Positions 9,530 through 19,353 of a stretch of DNA of 64,000 nucleotides are shown in pieces. This stretch comes from Clostridiales bacterium (GTDB taxonomy: Bacteria; Bacillota; Clostridia; Oscillospirales; Oscillospiraceae), in contig JAJBUK010000123.1 in assembly GCA_020860385.1 (NCBI GenBank), positions 1 to 64,000 of the forward strand. The letters run 5' to 3'. Within the stretch, counting starts at the first letter, position 1, and each line of letters begins with the position of its first letter. The position numbers and the translations under genes were made by a program. The notes below the pieces were generated by a model that saw only the letters and a program-made list of their open reading frames with translations, was not told the DNA's origin and made no database searches.

Positions 9530-10075
9530 TTAGCCGTGGTAGTGGATGCCCTGATGCACCTTCTGTTCCGCCTCTGCTCCTCGCAGCAGCTCCACCAGCT
9601 TCAAACCGAATGTAATGGAGGAACCGGCCGCTTCGCCGGTGACGATGTTGCCGTCCACGACGACGCTCTCCCCCACGCAGGGCTGCGCCCCAGTGAGGCC
9701 GCCCTCCATACCGGGATAGCAGACCGCCCGCTTCCCTTCCAGCAATCCCAGCTTGCCCAGGATGGTGGGAGCGGCACAGATGGCGGCCACATACTTCCCC
9801 GCCGCCGCGGCCTTGCAAATCAGGTCCATGGCGGCGTCGCTGGCCAAGATGTTGTCCACCCCCACCAGACCGCCGGGGAGCATCAGCAGCTCCATCTCAT
9901 CAAAGGAAACCTCGTCCAGGGTAATGTCCGTCTGGACGGTGACCTTCTGCCCGGAGCAGGCCGTTGGGCCGTTGACCCCCACCAGCTGCACCGGTACGTT
10001 GGCCCGGCGCAGCATATCACAGGGGCACAGAGCCTCCGCCGTTTCAAATCCGTCTGCCAGTAAAATGTAAACCAT
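9530..10075 (-). CDS. DJ-1/PfpI family protein
   Basis: VYILLADGFETAEALCPCDMLRRANVPVQLVG...LLMLPGGLVGVDNI...KYVAAICAAPTILGKLGLLEGK. Confidence 0.92.
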   Translation of the reverse strand: MVYILLADGFETAEALCPCDMLRRANVPVQLVGVNGPTACSGQKVTVQTDITLDEVSFDEMELLMLPGGLVGVDNILASDAAMDLICKAAAAGKYVAAICAAPTILGKLGLLEGKRAVCYPGMEGGLTGAQPCVGESVVVDGNIVTGEAAGSSITFGLKLVELLRGAEAEQKVHQGIHYHG

Positions 10076-10093
10076 ACTTATACGCTCCTTCCG

Positions 10094-10780
10094 TTACTTG
10101 CACTTACGCTGCCCGTTCAGGGCAGCGGTCACTTCCTGCCAAATCTCCTCGTGAATGTCCTGAATGGAGCGGAGCGCCCCATCGGCGGTGCAGGGGATTT
10201 TGCGCCAGCCCAGAACCTCCGCCGCCCGCCGCGCCGTCACCCGGCAGGCAGTCAGGTAGGCCGTATCCTGCTCGTGGATGTCGGCCCTGGTATTGGTAGC
10301 CGCTTCCCGGCTGCGCAAAAGCTGTACCGACTGCTCCGTAGGCATATCCAGGTATAGCACCAGGTCGGGCCGGGGCAGCCCCAGCCGGTCAAACTCAAAC
10401 TCATACAGCCAATGCCAAAAGGCGGTCTGCTCCGCCTCTGGCAGCTTGGACGCCTGATGGACGGCGTTGGAGGTGGTGTATCGGTCGCACAGCACCAACC
10501 CGCCCTGCTGGTACCAGTCCCCCCAGTCCTGACGGTAGGAGGCGTAGCGGTCCACCGCATAGAAGCTGGAGGCGGCGTAGGCGTTTACGTCTCCCGGTTT
10601 GCTGCCGAAGGCCCCCTGCAAATACAGGTTCACCAGGGCGGCGGAGGGTTCCTTGTAGCGGGGGAACACCACATGGCGGTAGGGGATAGTCTCCCTCTCC
10701 AAATGCCGACACAGCGCGGCGAACTGGGTGGACTTCCCGCTGCCGTCCGTTCCTTCCAACACAATTAGCTTTCCTTGCAT
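10094..10780 (-). CDS. tmk: Thymidylate kinase family protein (dTMP kinase)
   Basis: P-loop LEGTDGSGKSTQ; CDRYTTSNAVHQ. Confidence 0.85.
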   Translation of the reverse strand: MQGKLIVLEGTDGSGKSTQFAALCRHLERETIPYRHVVFPRYKEPSAALVNLYLQGAFGSKPGDVNAYAASSFYAVDRYASYRQDWGDWYQQGGLVLCDRYTTSNAVHQASKLPEAEQTAFWHWLYEFEFDRLGLPRPDLVLYLDMPTEQSVQLLRSREAATNTRADIHEQDTAYLTACRVTARRAAEVLGWRKIPCTADGALRSIQDIHEEIWQEVTAALNGQRKCK

Positions 10781-10881
10781 CTGCCTCTCCCCTTCCTGCC
10801 GTTGCGGCGAACAATGCTACAGGTAGTATAACACACCAACGCAGGAAAGTCCAGCGGCGCATTCCAGCGACACCGGTAGCA

Positions 10882-12000
10882 TTATGCGTTTTTCCGGTGC
10901 TTCCGATACCACCACTTTACCACAGGCCGCTCCACAAAATGATAGATCAGCACCCCAACCAACACGGAGAACAGCACGGATGCGGCAATGCACCAGTAGG
11001 TGTGGTCATAAATAAAGTCCGATTGCAGCCACAGCGTTCTCATCAGGATATAAAAGGAGATTTGCTGCATCACATAAATGGAATAGGAATATTTGCCCAG
11101 CTTTGCCAGGAGCGGATTACCCAGCAAGATGGATACAAGGCCGTTTCCCTCCCCGCAAATACAATAGAGCAGCAGGAAGAAGGCAATGACAACAATCAGC
11201 TGATTTTGCGATTGAGGCAGCCCCAGCAACAGATACGCCACCAGAAAAACGCTGAGCCCAATTTCAGCAACCGATTGTACCGCCCTCCACCGGAAATCCT
11301 GAACGCTAGCCGTCATCTTTGCCTGCTGATGCCGCAGCAGCATCGCCAGCAGGCAGCCCAGGGAAAGCCCGGCCAGCACCCGCAGCATCGCCATGCTGAC
11401 AAAGCCATACTCTACATCGCGCCCCAGCCCTCCGCTGTACAGGTTGACATTCATCACATAACCCACATAGGTCAGGATGGCTAACATCAATCCATGCCAG
11501 CGCGGCTGCACCAGCCGTAACAGGGCGTACAGGAGCAGGCTGCACCAGAAGAATGGCCCGATATACCAGATGATTCCATGGCTGTCCAGGGAAATGCCGG
11601 TGGCGCGAAGGAACAGCAGGTCAAACACCGCAGTGTAAGCATCCAGGCCAAAAAACGCCAGCATAATAATGGTGTAAAACGCCAGCACCGGCCAAAGGCG
11701 CACCACCCGGTTAACCGCGAATTGTTCCATGGATTTTCCGGATTGATAGGAATGATAAAGAAAATAGCCGCCTAAAATCAAAAAGCCTTCTACAATCAAT
11801 CCAGCGGAATCGCTCATCTCTTGCAGCGTCAGATACAGCTGTTGCCCACCGCTGTAGGAGATGATATTTGAGTGCAAAATGTGAAAATATACAATCGCCA
11901 CCGAGAACAGAAAGCGCAGTCCGTCCACGCTCCCGTTTCGTCCTTTGTCGCGGCTTGGGCAAACCTGCCCCTTCAGCCATGCCGTTATTTTGGCCAACAT
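10882..12000 (-). CDS. Acyltransferase 3 family membrane protein (OafA/YrhL-like)
   Basis: DGLRFLFSVAIVYFHILHSN...; multiple TM segments. Confidence 0.85.
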   Translation of the reverse strand: MLAKITAWLKGQVCPSRDKGRNGSVDGLRFLFSVAIVYFHILHSNIISYSGGQQLYLTLQEMSDSAGLIVEGFLILGGYFLYHSYQSGKSMEQFAVNRVVRLWPVLAFYTIIMLAFFGLDAYTAVFDLLFLRATGISLDSHGIIWYIGPFFWCSLLLYALLRLVQPRWHGLMLAILTYVGYVMNVNLYSGGLGRDVEYGFVSMAMLRVLAGLSLGCLLAMLLRHQQAKMTASVQDFRWRAVQSVAEIGLSVFLVAYLLLGLPQSQNQLIVVIAFFLLLYCICGEGNGLVSILLGNPLLAKLGKYSYSIYVMQQISFYILMRTLWLQSDFIYDHTYWCIAASVLFSVLVGVLIYHFVERPVVKWWYRKHRKNA

Positions 12001-13706
12001 TTCGCCATACCGCCTTTGCCCATCATTTTATACTGCTCACTCTCATCCAGCAGCTCCTCCGCGCTTTTCAGCGTAGCCTCGGTCACGATGCTGCCGCCGG
12101 TAAGCCGGGCGATTTCCTGCTTCCGCTGCTCCCGGTTCAGCCGCTCCAGCCGGGTGTAGGTACGCCCGTTCCGCTCCCCCTTCTCCACAGAGAAGTGAAC
12201 GTCCGCCATGGCGGCGATTTGGGGCAGGTGCGTCACGGCCAGCACCTGCTTGTGCCGGGCCAGGTCCGCCATCTTCTGGGCCACCTTGGAGGCCGCCCGG
12301 CCGGACACACCGGTATCCACCTCGTCAAAGACCAGGGTGGTGATGGACTCGTTCTCCGCCAGCACGTTTTTCAGCGCCAGCATGATGCGGGCCAACTCGC
12401 CGCCGGAGGCGATTTTCTGGATAGGCTTCAAATCCTCCCCCACGTTGGCGGACATCAGGAACTGCACCTCGTCCATCCCCGTCTGATCCATGTGGAAGTC
12501 TGCCTGCTTGGGGGAAAACTCCACCTGGAAGCGCACCTTGGGCATATCCAGGTCGGACAGTTCCTTTTGAATGCGCTGCTGCAAGGCGGCTGCCGCCGCC
12601 TTCCGGGCCTTGGACAGGGCCAACGCCCTCTCTCTGGCCTCCTGCACCTGCACCACCAGTTGCTTTTTCAGCTGCTCCATCCGGTCGCTGGAGTACTCGA
12701 TGTCATCCAGCTCCCGCCTACACTTGTCCAGGTAGACCAGCATATCCTCCACCGTGGCGCCGTACTTCTTCCGCAGGCGGAAAATGAGGTCCAGCCGGGA
12801 CTCGATGTCATCCAACTCGCTGCCGGAGAAGTCCAGACCGTCCCGCTCCCGCTGCACCTGCTCTGTCACATCGTCCAGGGTGTAGCGTACCTCATCCAGC
12901 CGCTCCGCCAGGGTGTTGAACTGCTCACTGTAGCGGCCAATGCTCCGCAGCTGGCTTTCCGCCGTCATCACCAGGGAATTTGCGCCGTCGGTATCGTCCG
13001 TGCCGTACAAGGCCCGATAGGCGGCCCCGATGGCCTCCAGCAGCTTTCCGGCGTTGCGCAGGATGTCCCGCCGCTCCGTCAGGGCCTCCTCCTCCCCCGG
13101 CTGCAAATTGGCCCGCTCCAACTCGTCGATTTGGTAGGTCAGGGTGTCGATGCGCCGGGCCTTCTCGGTATCGTCCATTTTCAGGGAGACGATTTGCCGC
13201 TTTAGTTCAGAGACCTTGCGATAGGAGGTCTGGAACGCCTCCAGAAGGGGCTGCGTCCCTCCAAAGCTGTCCAGATAATCCAGATGGCAGGCAGGGTCCA
13301 GAAGCTGCTGCCCATCGTGCTGGCCGTGGATGTTCAGCAACTGCCGCCCCAGCTCCCGGAGCTGGGACAGGGCCAGCGGCCTGCCGTTCAGGCGGCAGAT
13401 GTTTTTGCCGTCCCCCCGAATCTCCCGCGAAATCAGAAGGCTGCCAGTTTCATCCGGCCCCATGCCGTTCTCCCGGAACCAGTCCAAATCCGGCAGGGAG
13501 ACAAACTCCGCGCTGACCAGCGCAGACTGCGCCCCGGTGCGGATCAAGTCCCGGGAGGTGCGTCCACCCAGCACCGCGCCGATGGCGTCCACCACGATGG
13601 ATTTGCCCGCGCCGGTCTCGCCGGTCAGGACGTTGAACCCGCCGTCAAACTGAATCTCGGCCTGTTCAATGACCGCGATATTCTCAATATGCAGCATCGA
13701 CAGCAT
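11985..13706 (-). CDS. recN: DNA repair protein RecN
   Basis: MLHIENIAVIEQAEIQFDGGFNVLTGETGAGKSIVVDAIGAVLGGRTSRDLIRTGA; LVFDEVDTGVSGRAASKVAQKM. Confidence 0.98.
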   Translation of the reverse strand: MLSMLHIENIAVIEQAEIQFDGGFNVLTGETGAGKSIVVDAIGAVLGGRTSRDLIRTGAQSALVSAEFVSLPDLDWFRENGMGPDETGSLLISREIRGDGKNICRLNGRPLALSQLRELGRQLLNIHGQHDGQQLLDPACHLDYLDSFGGTQPLLEAFQTSYRKVSELKRQIVSLKMDDTEKARRIDTLTYQIDELERANLQPGEEEALTERRDILRNAGKLLEAIGAAYRALYGTDDTDGANSLVMTAESQLRSIGRYSEQFNTLAERLDEVRYTLDDVTEQVQRERDGLDFSGSELDDIESRLDLIFRLRKKYGATVEDMLVYLDKCRRELDDIEYSSDRMEQLKKQLVVQVQEARERALALSKARKAAAAALQQRIQKELSDLDMPKVRFQVEFSPKQADFHMDQTGMDEVQFLMSANVGEDLKPIQKIASGGELARIMLALKNVLAENESITTLVFDEVDTGVSGRAASKVAQKMADLARHKQVLAVTHLPQIAAMADVHFSVEKGERNGRTYTRLERLNREQRKQEIARLTGGSIVTEATLKSAEELLDESEQYKMMGKGGMAKCWPK

Positions 13707-13718
13707 AGCGCTACCTCA

Positions 13719-14171
13719 TCAGTTCAGCATCAGCCGCAGTTCGCTGCAAAAGCGCTCCGCGGCCTGATTGGTTCGCATGATCAGAATGGCGGTGTCGTCC
13801 CCCGCCAGGGTGCCCACCATCCCCTCGATTTTCATGCCGTCCAGGGCGGCGGCGGCGGCGTTGGCCAGGCCGGGCATGGATTTCAGCACCACGATGTTCT
13901 GGGCCACATCGAAGGAGATGACGCACTCCCGAAAGATATTCTTCAGCCGCAGGTCCTGATTGCCCGCCCCCTCCGCTGTGGGGAGGACGTAACAATACCG
14001 CCCTGTGGCGGACTGCCCCTTCACCAGGTGCAGCTCACGAATGTCCCTGGAAATGGTGGCCTGGGTGCAACTGATTCCACGCTTTCGCAGGGCCTGGAGC
14101 AGCTGCTCCTGGGTCTCCATCTCCTCCTGGGCGATGAGCTCCAACAGGAGCCGCTGGCGTTCCTCCTTCAT
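13719..14171 (-). CDS. argR: Arginine repressor ArgR/AhrC
   Basis: N-terminal wHTH (ATISRDIRELHLVKG), C-terminal GTLAGDDTAILIM. Confidence 0.96.
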   Translation of the reverse strand: MKEERQRLLLELIAQEEMETQEQLLQALRKRGISCTQATISRDIRELHLVKGQSATGRYCYVLPTAEGAGNQDLRLKNIFRECVISFDVAQNIVVLKSMPGLANAAAAALDGMKIEGMVGTLAGDDTAILIMRTNQAAERFCSELRLMLN

Positions 14172-14182
14172 ATCCTCACCCC

Positions 14183-15043
14183 TTACACTTTACCCAGTTT
14201 TTCGTTCAAAATTTCGTAGAAGCTCCGGTCAGTCAGCCGCACCAGCCGAACGGACTGGTTGGACATCCGCAGTTCCACCGTGTCATCACTGCTGAGCCGG
14301 AAGGCCCGGCCTCCGTCGGCGGAGAGGTAGGCGCTTTTGCGGGCCAGGTGGCTCACCGTCACGCCAATAACCCGCTCCTTCCCCAGGACGCAGCAGCGGG
14401 CTTTCAGGTCGTGGGCGCAGATGGGGGTCACGATGATGTTCTCCGCCGTCGGCTCCACGATGGGGCCACCGGCCGACATAGAGTAGGCTGTGGAACCGGT
14501 GGGGGTGCAGACGATGACCCCGTCGCCGGAAAAACCGACCATTTTCACATGGTCCGCCGTGACGGTGACGTCGATTTCCCGGGCCACCGCTCCCTTGGTC
14601 ACCACCACATCGTTCAGCGCCGTATCCCGGAAAATGCTGCGGCCCCCTCGCATCACCCGCACATCCAGCATCATCCGCTTCTCACAGGTATACTTCTTTT
14701 CCGCCAGCCTGGAGAGCATAGACAATTCGCTGCATTCCAGCTCCGCCATAAAGCCCACGCTGCCCAGATTGACGCCGAGAATGGGAATGTTATAGGGCCG
14801 CACCAGCCGGGCCGAATGTAAAATCGTGCCATCCCCGCCAAAGCAAATCAGGAGGTCCGCCCGGCGTATCTCGGTATGGATATCCTTAATCGTCACATTA
14901 GACGGCAGGGCAAGGGTCTCATCCGGACGGAAGGGGAGGCAAATGCTGGTCTCCACACCGGAGTCCTTTAAAATTTTGTCGGCGGTCTGCACCGCACGCA
15001 ATCCCTTGTCCCGGTAAGGGTTGGGGCTGAGCACAACTTTCAT
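14183..15043 (-). CDS. nadK: NAD kinase
   Basis: LICFGGDGTILHSARL, ILGVNLGSVGFMAE, TPTGSTAYSMSAGGPIV. Confidence 0.97.
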   Translation of the reverse strand: MKVVLSPNPYRDKGLRAVQTADKILKDSGVETSICLPFRPDETLALPSNVTIKDIHTEIRRADLLICFGGDGTILHSARLVRPYNIPILGVNLGSVGFMAELECSELSMLSRLAEKKYTCEKRMMLDVRVMRGGRSIFRDTALNDVVVTKGAVAREIDVTVTADHVKMVGFSGDGVIVCTPTGSTAYSMSAGGPIVEPTAENIIVTPICAHDLKARCCVLGKERVIGVTVSHLARKSAYLSADGGRAFRLSSDDTVELRMSNQSVRLVRLTDRSFYEILNEKLGKV

Positions 15044-15049
15044 TTCCGT

Positions 15050-15850
15050 TTACTTCTCCAATTCCGCATGAGATTCTCTGACCAGCGCTTCCAAATCGGG
15101 AATGTCGGCTGCCCCGCCTGCGGCAGAGAGCCAGCCCAGATATTCGATATTCCCCTCCGGACCTTTCACGGGTGAAAAGGTAAGTCCCCTTACCGTCAAA
15201 TCGCTTTGCGCCGCATGGCGCAGAAACTGCTCCAGCACCTCGACATGCACCTTCGGGTCCCGAACGACCCCCTTCTTGCCCACCTTTTCCCGGCCCGCCT
15301 CAAACTGAGGCTTCACCAAGCAGACCATTTGGGCGTTTTCCGCCAGCAATGGGCGTAGGGCGGGCAAAATCAGCCCCAGCGAGATGAAGGAAACGTCCAC
15401 CGACACAAACTCCAGCGGCTCTGGGATCTCTACCCTGGTCAGGTACCGGGCGTTGGTGCGCTCCAGGTTGACCACACGGCTGTCATTGCGCAGCTTCTAG
15501 TCCAGCTGGCCGTATCCCACATCCACAGCGTAGACCTTCGCCGCACCGTTTTGGAGCATACAGTCCGTAAAGCCGCCGGTGGAGGCGCCGCAGTCCATGG
15601 CCGTCACGCCGTGCAGGTCGATGGGGAAGGTCTTCATGGCCTTTTCCAGCTTCAAGCCGCCGCGGCTGACGTAGGGCAGGGTCTTGCCGTGTACCTCGAT
15701 GGCGGCTTCCTCGGCCACCGGCGCGCCGCACTTGTCCAGCCGCTTCCCGTCCACAAAGACCTGGCCGCTCATAATGATGGCCTGGGCCTTCTGGCGGCTC
15801 TCCGCCAGGCCAAGCTCTGTCATACGCACATCCAACCGCTTCTTAGCCAC
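15050..15850 (-). pseudogene. tlyA: TlyA-family 16S/23S rRNA (cytidine-2'-O)-methyltransferase / hemolysin, interrupted by in-frame TAG at 15497-15499
   Basis: Two track ORFs (15497-15850 and 15050-15475) are in the same frame and join into one TlyA: ...AVDVGYGQLD-TAG-KLRNDSRVVNLERTNARYL...; TAG sits where the family has Trp (TGG). Confidence 0.85.
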
Positions 15851-17684
15851 GCCCTATCGCCTCCCTGGCCGCCGCCGCAATATGAGCGGCGTCGATGCCC
15901 AGCATATCCCGCAGCTCCGGCACCGTACCGTGGGTCACGAAACCAGCGCCGGTGTTGAGCAATTTGACCCTGCACTCCATCTCTCCGGCAGCCAGCTCGG
16001 AGGCCACGAACTGGCCCACGGAGTTGGGTTCCGTCTCCTCCTCACAAATCAGCACGCAGCCGGTTTTCGCGGCGGAGGCCCGTATCTTCGTGCTGTCCAG
16101 CGGAACGACCCGGTTGACCTTGATGACCTCCGGCGCAAAGCCCTCCTCCCGGAGCAGCTTTGCCGCCTTCAACACTTCGCCTATCATAATGCCGTAGGAC
16201 ACCAGCGTCACATCGCTGCCCTCCTCCAGCACTGTCACCAATTCACCGCTGCAATCCCCGCGGAACACCAGCTCCCCGCCTCTGGGGTAGCGCACCGCCA
16301 CAGGGCCGGGCACCTCCAGCACCGCCTGGCGCAGCATGGCCCGCAGCTCCGCAAAGCTGGAGGGGGCAAACACCGTCATGCCGGGCACTGTGGACAGGAG
16401 GGACAGGTCGAAGATGCCCTGATGGGTCTCGCCGTCCTCCCCTACCAGCCCGGCCCGGTCCACGCACAGCACGATATGCAGGCCCTCGATAGCCATATCG
16501 TGAATCATATTGTCAAAGGAGCGCTGCAAAAAGGTGGAGTACACCGCAAACACGGGAATCAGCCCCTGGCTGGCCATACCGGCGCACATGGTCACGGCAT
16601 GGCCCTCCGCAATGCCCACATCGAAGAACCGCTGTGGGAACCGTTGGGCAAATGCGCTGAGTCCGGTACCGGACTGCATGGCCGCAGTCACAGCGCAGAT
16701 GCGCTCGTTCTCCTCCGCCAGCTGGCAAAGCGTCTCTCCGAACACCGCAGAGAAGTTGGTGCCGCTCTGGCAAAGAGGCTCTCCCGTAGCAACATCAAAG
16801 GGGGTCACGCCGTGGAATTTATCCGGGGTGCGCTCTGCCGGCGGATAGCCTTTTCCCTTTACAGTTCGTACATGGAGCAGTACAGGCCCGCTGACACTCT
16901 TGGCCCACTTCAAAATCCGGGTCAGCTCTGACAAATCATGGCCGTTCACCGGGCCGATATAGGTGAAGCCCATATCCTCAAAGAAGCTGGAGGGGAGAAG
17001 CGTTCCCTTGATCTCCTTCTTGATTTTTGAGGAAATGTTATAGATGCTGGTGCCCGCCGCTGTTTTCATCATCACGTTGCGGTAGCCCCGCTTCAGCGCC
17101 AGGTAACGGGGGCGGAGATGGTGCCGCGCCAGCAGTTTGGAGATGCCCCCCACATTCTTGGTGATGGACATACCGTTGTCGTTCAAAATCACCAGCAGGT
17201 TCTCCCCGCTGGAACCCGCGTCGGACAGCCCCTCATAGGCCAGCCCGCCGGTCAATGCGCCGTCGCCAATCAGAGCAATGACGTTATAATCCTCGTGGAG
17301 CAGGGTGCGGGCCCGGGCCATTCCCACCGCCACTGACACCGAGTTGGAGGCGTGGCCGGCAATGAACGCATCGTGGACGCTCTCCTTCGGCTTCGGGAAA
17401 CCGGAAAGCCCGCCAAAGGAGCGAAGGGTGCCCATTTCCCCCTCCCTGCCTGTCAAAATCTTGTGTACATAGCATTGGTGCCCCACGTCGAAGACCAGGC
17501 GATCCTTCGATGTATCGTACACCCTGTGGAGGGCCACGGTCAGCTCCACCACGCCTAAATTGGAAGCCAAATGTCCGCCGGTCTGCGAGACGGACGCGAT
17601 CAGTTTCTTTCTTAATTCCTCACAAAGTGCCACGCCTTCCTGGTCTGTCAACTGCGACAAATCATAACGGTCTCCGTTTTGCAA
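15843..17684 (-). CDS. dxs: 1-deoxy-D-xylulose-5-phosphate synthase
   Basis: HLASNLGVVELTVALHRVYD, FDVGHQCYVHKILTGR, VIALIGDGALTGGLAYEGL. Confidence 0.98.
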   Translation of the reverse strand: MQNGDRYDLSQLTDQEGVALCEELRKKLIASVSQTGGHLASNLGVVELTVALHRVYDTSKDRLVFDVGHQCYVHKILTGREGEMGTLRSFGGLSGFPKPKESVHDAFIAGHASNSVSVAVGMARARTLLHEDYNVIALIGDGALTGGLAYEGLSDAGSSGENLLVILNDNGMSITKNVGGISKLLARHHLRPRYLALKRGYRNVMMKTAAGTSIYNISSKIKKEIKGTLLPSSFFEDMGFTYIGPVNGHDLSELTRILKWAKSVSGPVLLHVRTVKGKGYPPAERTPDKFHGVTPFDVATGEPLCQSGTNFSAVFGETLCQLAEENERICAVTAAMQSGTGLSAFAQRFPQRFFDVGIAEGHAVTMCAGMASQGLIPVFAVYSTFLQRSFDNMIHDMAIEGLHIVLCVDRAGLVGEDGETHQGIFDLSLLSTVPGMTVFAPSSFAELRAMLRQAVLEVPGPVAVRYPRGGELVFRGDCSGELVTVLEEGSDVTLVSYGIMIGEVLKAAKLLREEGFAPEVIKVNRVVPLDSTKIRASAAKTGCVLICEEETEPNSVGQFVASELAAGEMECRVKLLNTGAGFVTHGTVPELRDMLGIDAAHIAAAAREAIGRG

Positions 17685-17748
17685 AGCGCCACAACCTCCC
17701 TATTCTCTCTATACTTAAGGAACCTCAAACCCTCAAACTGGACATAAA

Positions 17749-18204
17749 TCAGACTGCAATAAAATGGGTCCCTACGATTGCGACCACGATGCCGATCACT
17801 GCGCCAAAAAACACCTGTAAAGGCGTATGGCCTAACAGGACTTTCAGCTGCAACGCCTGCAACTCCGGGGTCATATTATTCCAGTTTTGCAGAATCAGGT
17901 TGATAACCTTGGCCTGCTCGCCGGACTGACGCCTCACATTGCAGGCATCGTACATGACCACAATGGCCAGCACACAGGCAATGGCAAACATACTGGAGTC
18001 AAAGCCATACAAAATCCCCGTGGTAGCCGCGCAGCAACTCGCCATCGCGGAGTGAGAGCTGGGCATACCGCCGCTAGCCAGAACCCGCCGGAGCGTGATC
18101 TTCCCCTCGGTAACGAGCTGAATCACTCCCTTTGTCACCTGGGCAAGAAACCATGACAGGACAGAAAACACCAGGATTTGATTTCCAAATGTGATTTGAA
18201 GCAT
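17749..18204 (-). CDS. Divergent PAP2 family membrane protein
   Basis: SGGMPSSHSAMASCCAATTGI; KVLLGHTPLQVFFGAVIGI; start trimmed to MLQITFGNQ. Confidence 0.9.
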   Translation of the reverse strand: MLQITFGNQILVFSVLSWFLAQVTKGVIQLVTEGKITLRRVLASGGMPSSHSAMASCCAATTGILYGFDSSMFAIACVLAIVVMYDACNVRRQSGEQAKVINLILQNWNNMTPELQALQLKVLLGHTPLQVFFGAVIGIVVAIVGTHFIAV

Positions 18205-18232
18205 CAGTGTTCCCACCTTTTTTCGTTTTTTC

Positions 18233-19114
18233 TTACATCTGCCGCTCCGACAGATACCCGGCCAGCTCCTGCAAAAAGGCCGGATGGGCAAACGCGGGGG
18301 CTATCGCCTCCTGGGCCTGGGCCGTCAGCCGAGTCACGCGCTCCCGACAGCCTTCCAGCCCCAGCAGTGAAACATAAGTGGATTTCCGCAGCGCAGCGTC
18401 ATTCCCCACGGGCTTGCCCATCGCCTGCTCGGTTGAGGTCACGTTCAGCATATCGTCCCGAATCTGGAACGCCAGGCCGATGGCGTCGGCGTAGGCCCGG
18501 GCGGCCTCAGCCTGGGGGCTGTCCTTCGGCAGACCGGCCGCCAACACGCCCATCTCGCAGGCGGCCCGCAGCAAACGGCCGGTTTTCAGACCGTTCATAT
18601 AGGTCACCTGGTCCAGAGAAAAGGCTTGGCTCTCCCCTTCCTTGTCCAGCTGTTGGCCGCCGCACATTCCCAGCGCGCCCACCGCCTGGGCCAGCGTCAG
18701 GGCGCACTCCGCCCGCGTTTCCGCCGGTAAATCCGCAGAGAGGACTGCTTCAAAGGCCCCCGCCTGTAGGGCATCCCCCGCCAGGGTGGCGGTCATCTCC
18801 CCATAAACCTTATGATTGGTAGGCTTGCCCCGGCGCAGGTCGTCGTTATCCATGCAGGGCAGGTCGTCGTGAATCAGAGAATAGGTGTGAAGCATTTCCA
18901 CTCCACAGGCAACCGGCATGGCGACGTTAGCGTCGCCCTCTGCCGCTTCGCAGAATTTCAGCACCAGCACCGCCCGGATGCGCTTGCCGCCTGCCAACAG
19001 GCTGTAGCGCATGGCGTCCAACAGGTACCTTTGGGGCACGTCCGCCTGAAAATAATCGGCCAGCGCGCCCTCCACCTGCCTCCGGCAGGCTTCCAGTTCC
19101 TCCAGAAACGTCAT
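18233..19114 (-). CDS. ispA: Polyprenyl synthetase family protein (farnesyl/geranylgeranyl diphosphate synthase)
   Basis: LLAGGKRIRAVL, SLIHDDLPCMDNDDLRRGKPTNHK, FQIRDDMLN. Confidence 0.95.
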   Translation of the reverse strand: MTFLEELEACRRQVEGALADYFQADVPQRYLLDAMRYSLLAGGKRIRAVLVLKFCEAAEGDANVAMPVACGVEMLHTYSLIHDDLPCMDNDDLRRGKPTNHKVYGEMTATLAGDALQAGAFEAVLSADLPAETRAECALTLAQAVGALGMCGGQQLDKEGESQAFSLDQVTYMNGLKTGRLLRAACEMGVLAAGLPKDSPQAEAARAYADAIGLAFQIRDDMLNVTSTEQAMGKPVGNDAALRKSTYVSLLGLEGCRERVTRLTAQAQEAIAPAFAHPAFLQELAGYLSERQM

Positions 19115-19117
19115 GGG

Positions 19118-19351
19118 TCATTCCGCCCCTTCCAGCGGCTGGGCCACCGGTGCGCCGTCCTCCCCCTTGGAGAGGCGCACCACCTTCTGCTCGGCCTGGT
19201 CAAGCTGCTTCTTGCAGGAGGTCACCAGCTTCGTCCCCTCCTCAAAGAGGGACATGGACTGCTCCAGCGGCGCGTCTCCCCGCTCCAGCGCGGTGACGAT
19301 CTCCTCCAGCCGGAGGAGGGATTCTTCAAAGGTCTTTTTCTTGCCTGCCAT
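19118..19351 (-). CDS. xseB: Exodeoxyribonuclease VII small subunit
   Basis: TFEESLLRLEEIVTALERGDAPLEQSMSLFEEGTKL. Confidence 0.95.
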   Translation of the reverse strand: MAGKKKTFEESLLRLEEIVTALERGDAPLEQSMSLFEEGTKLVTSCKKQLDQAEQKVVRLSKGEDGAPVAQPLEGAE

Positions 19352-19353
19352 CG

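Noticed and set aside
15050-15850. Two separate genes at 15050-15475 and 15497-15850
   Set aside because: Same frame, contiguous TlyA domain, single TAG between them; better read as one interrupted gene.
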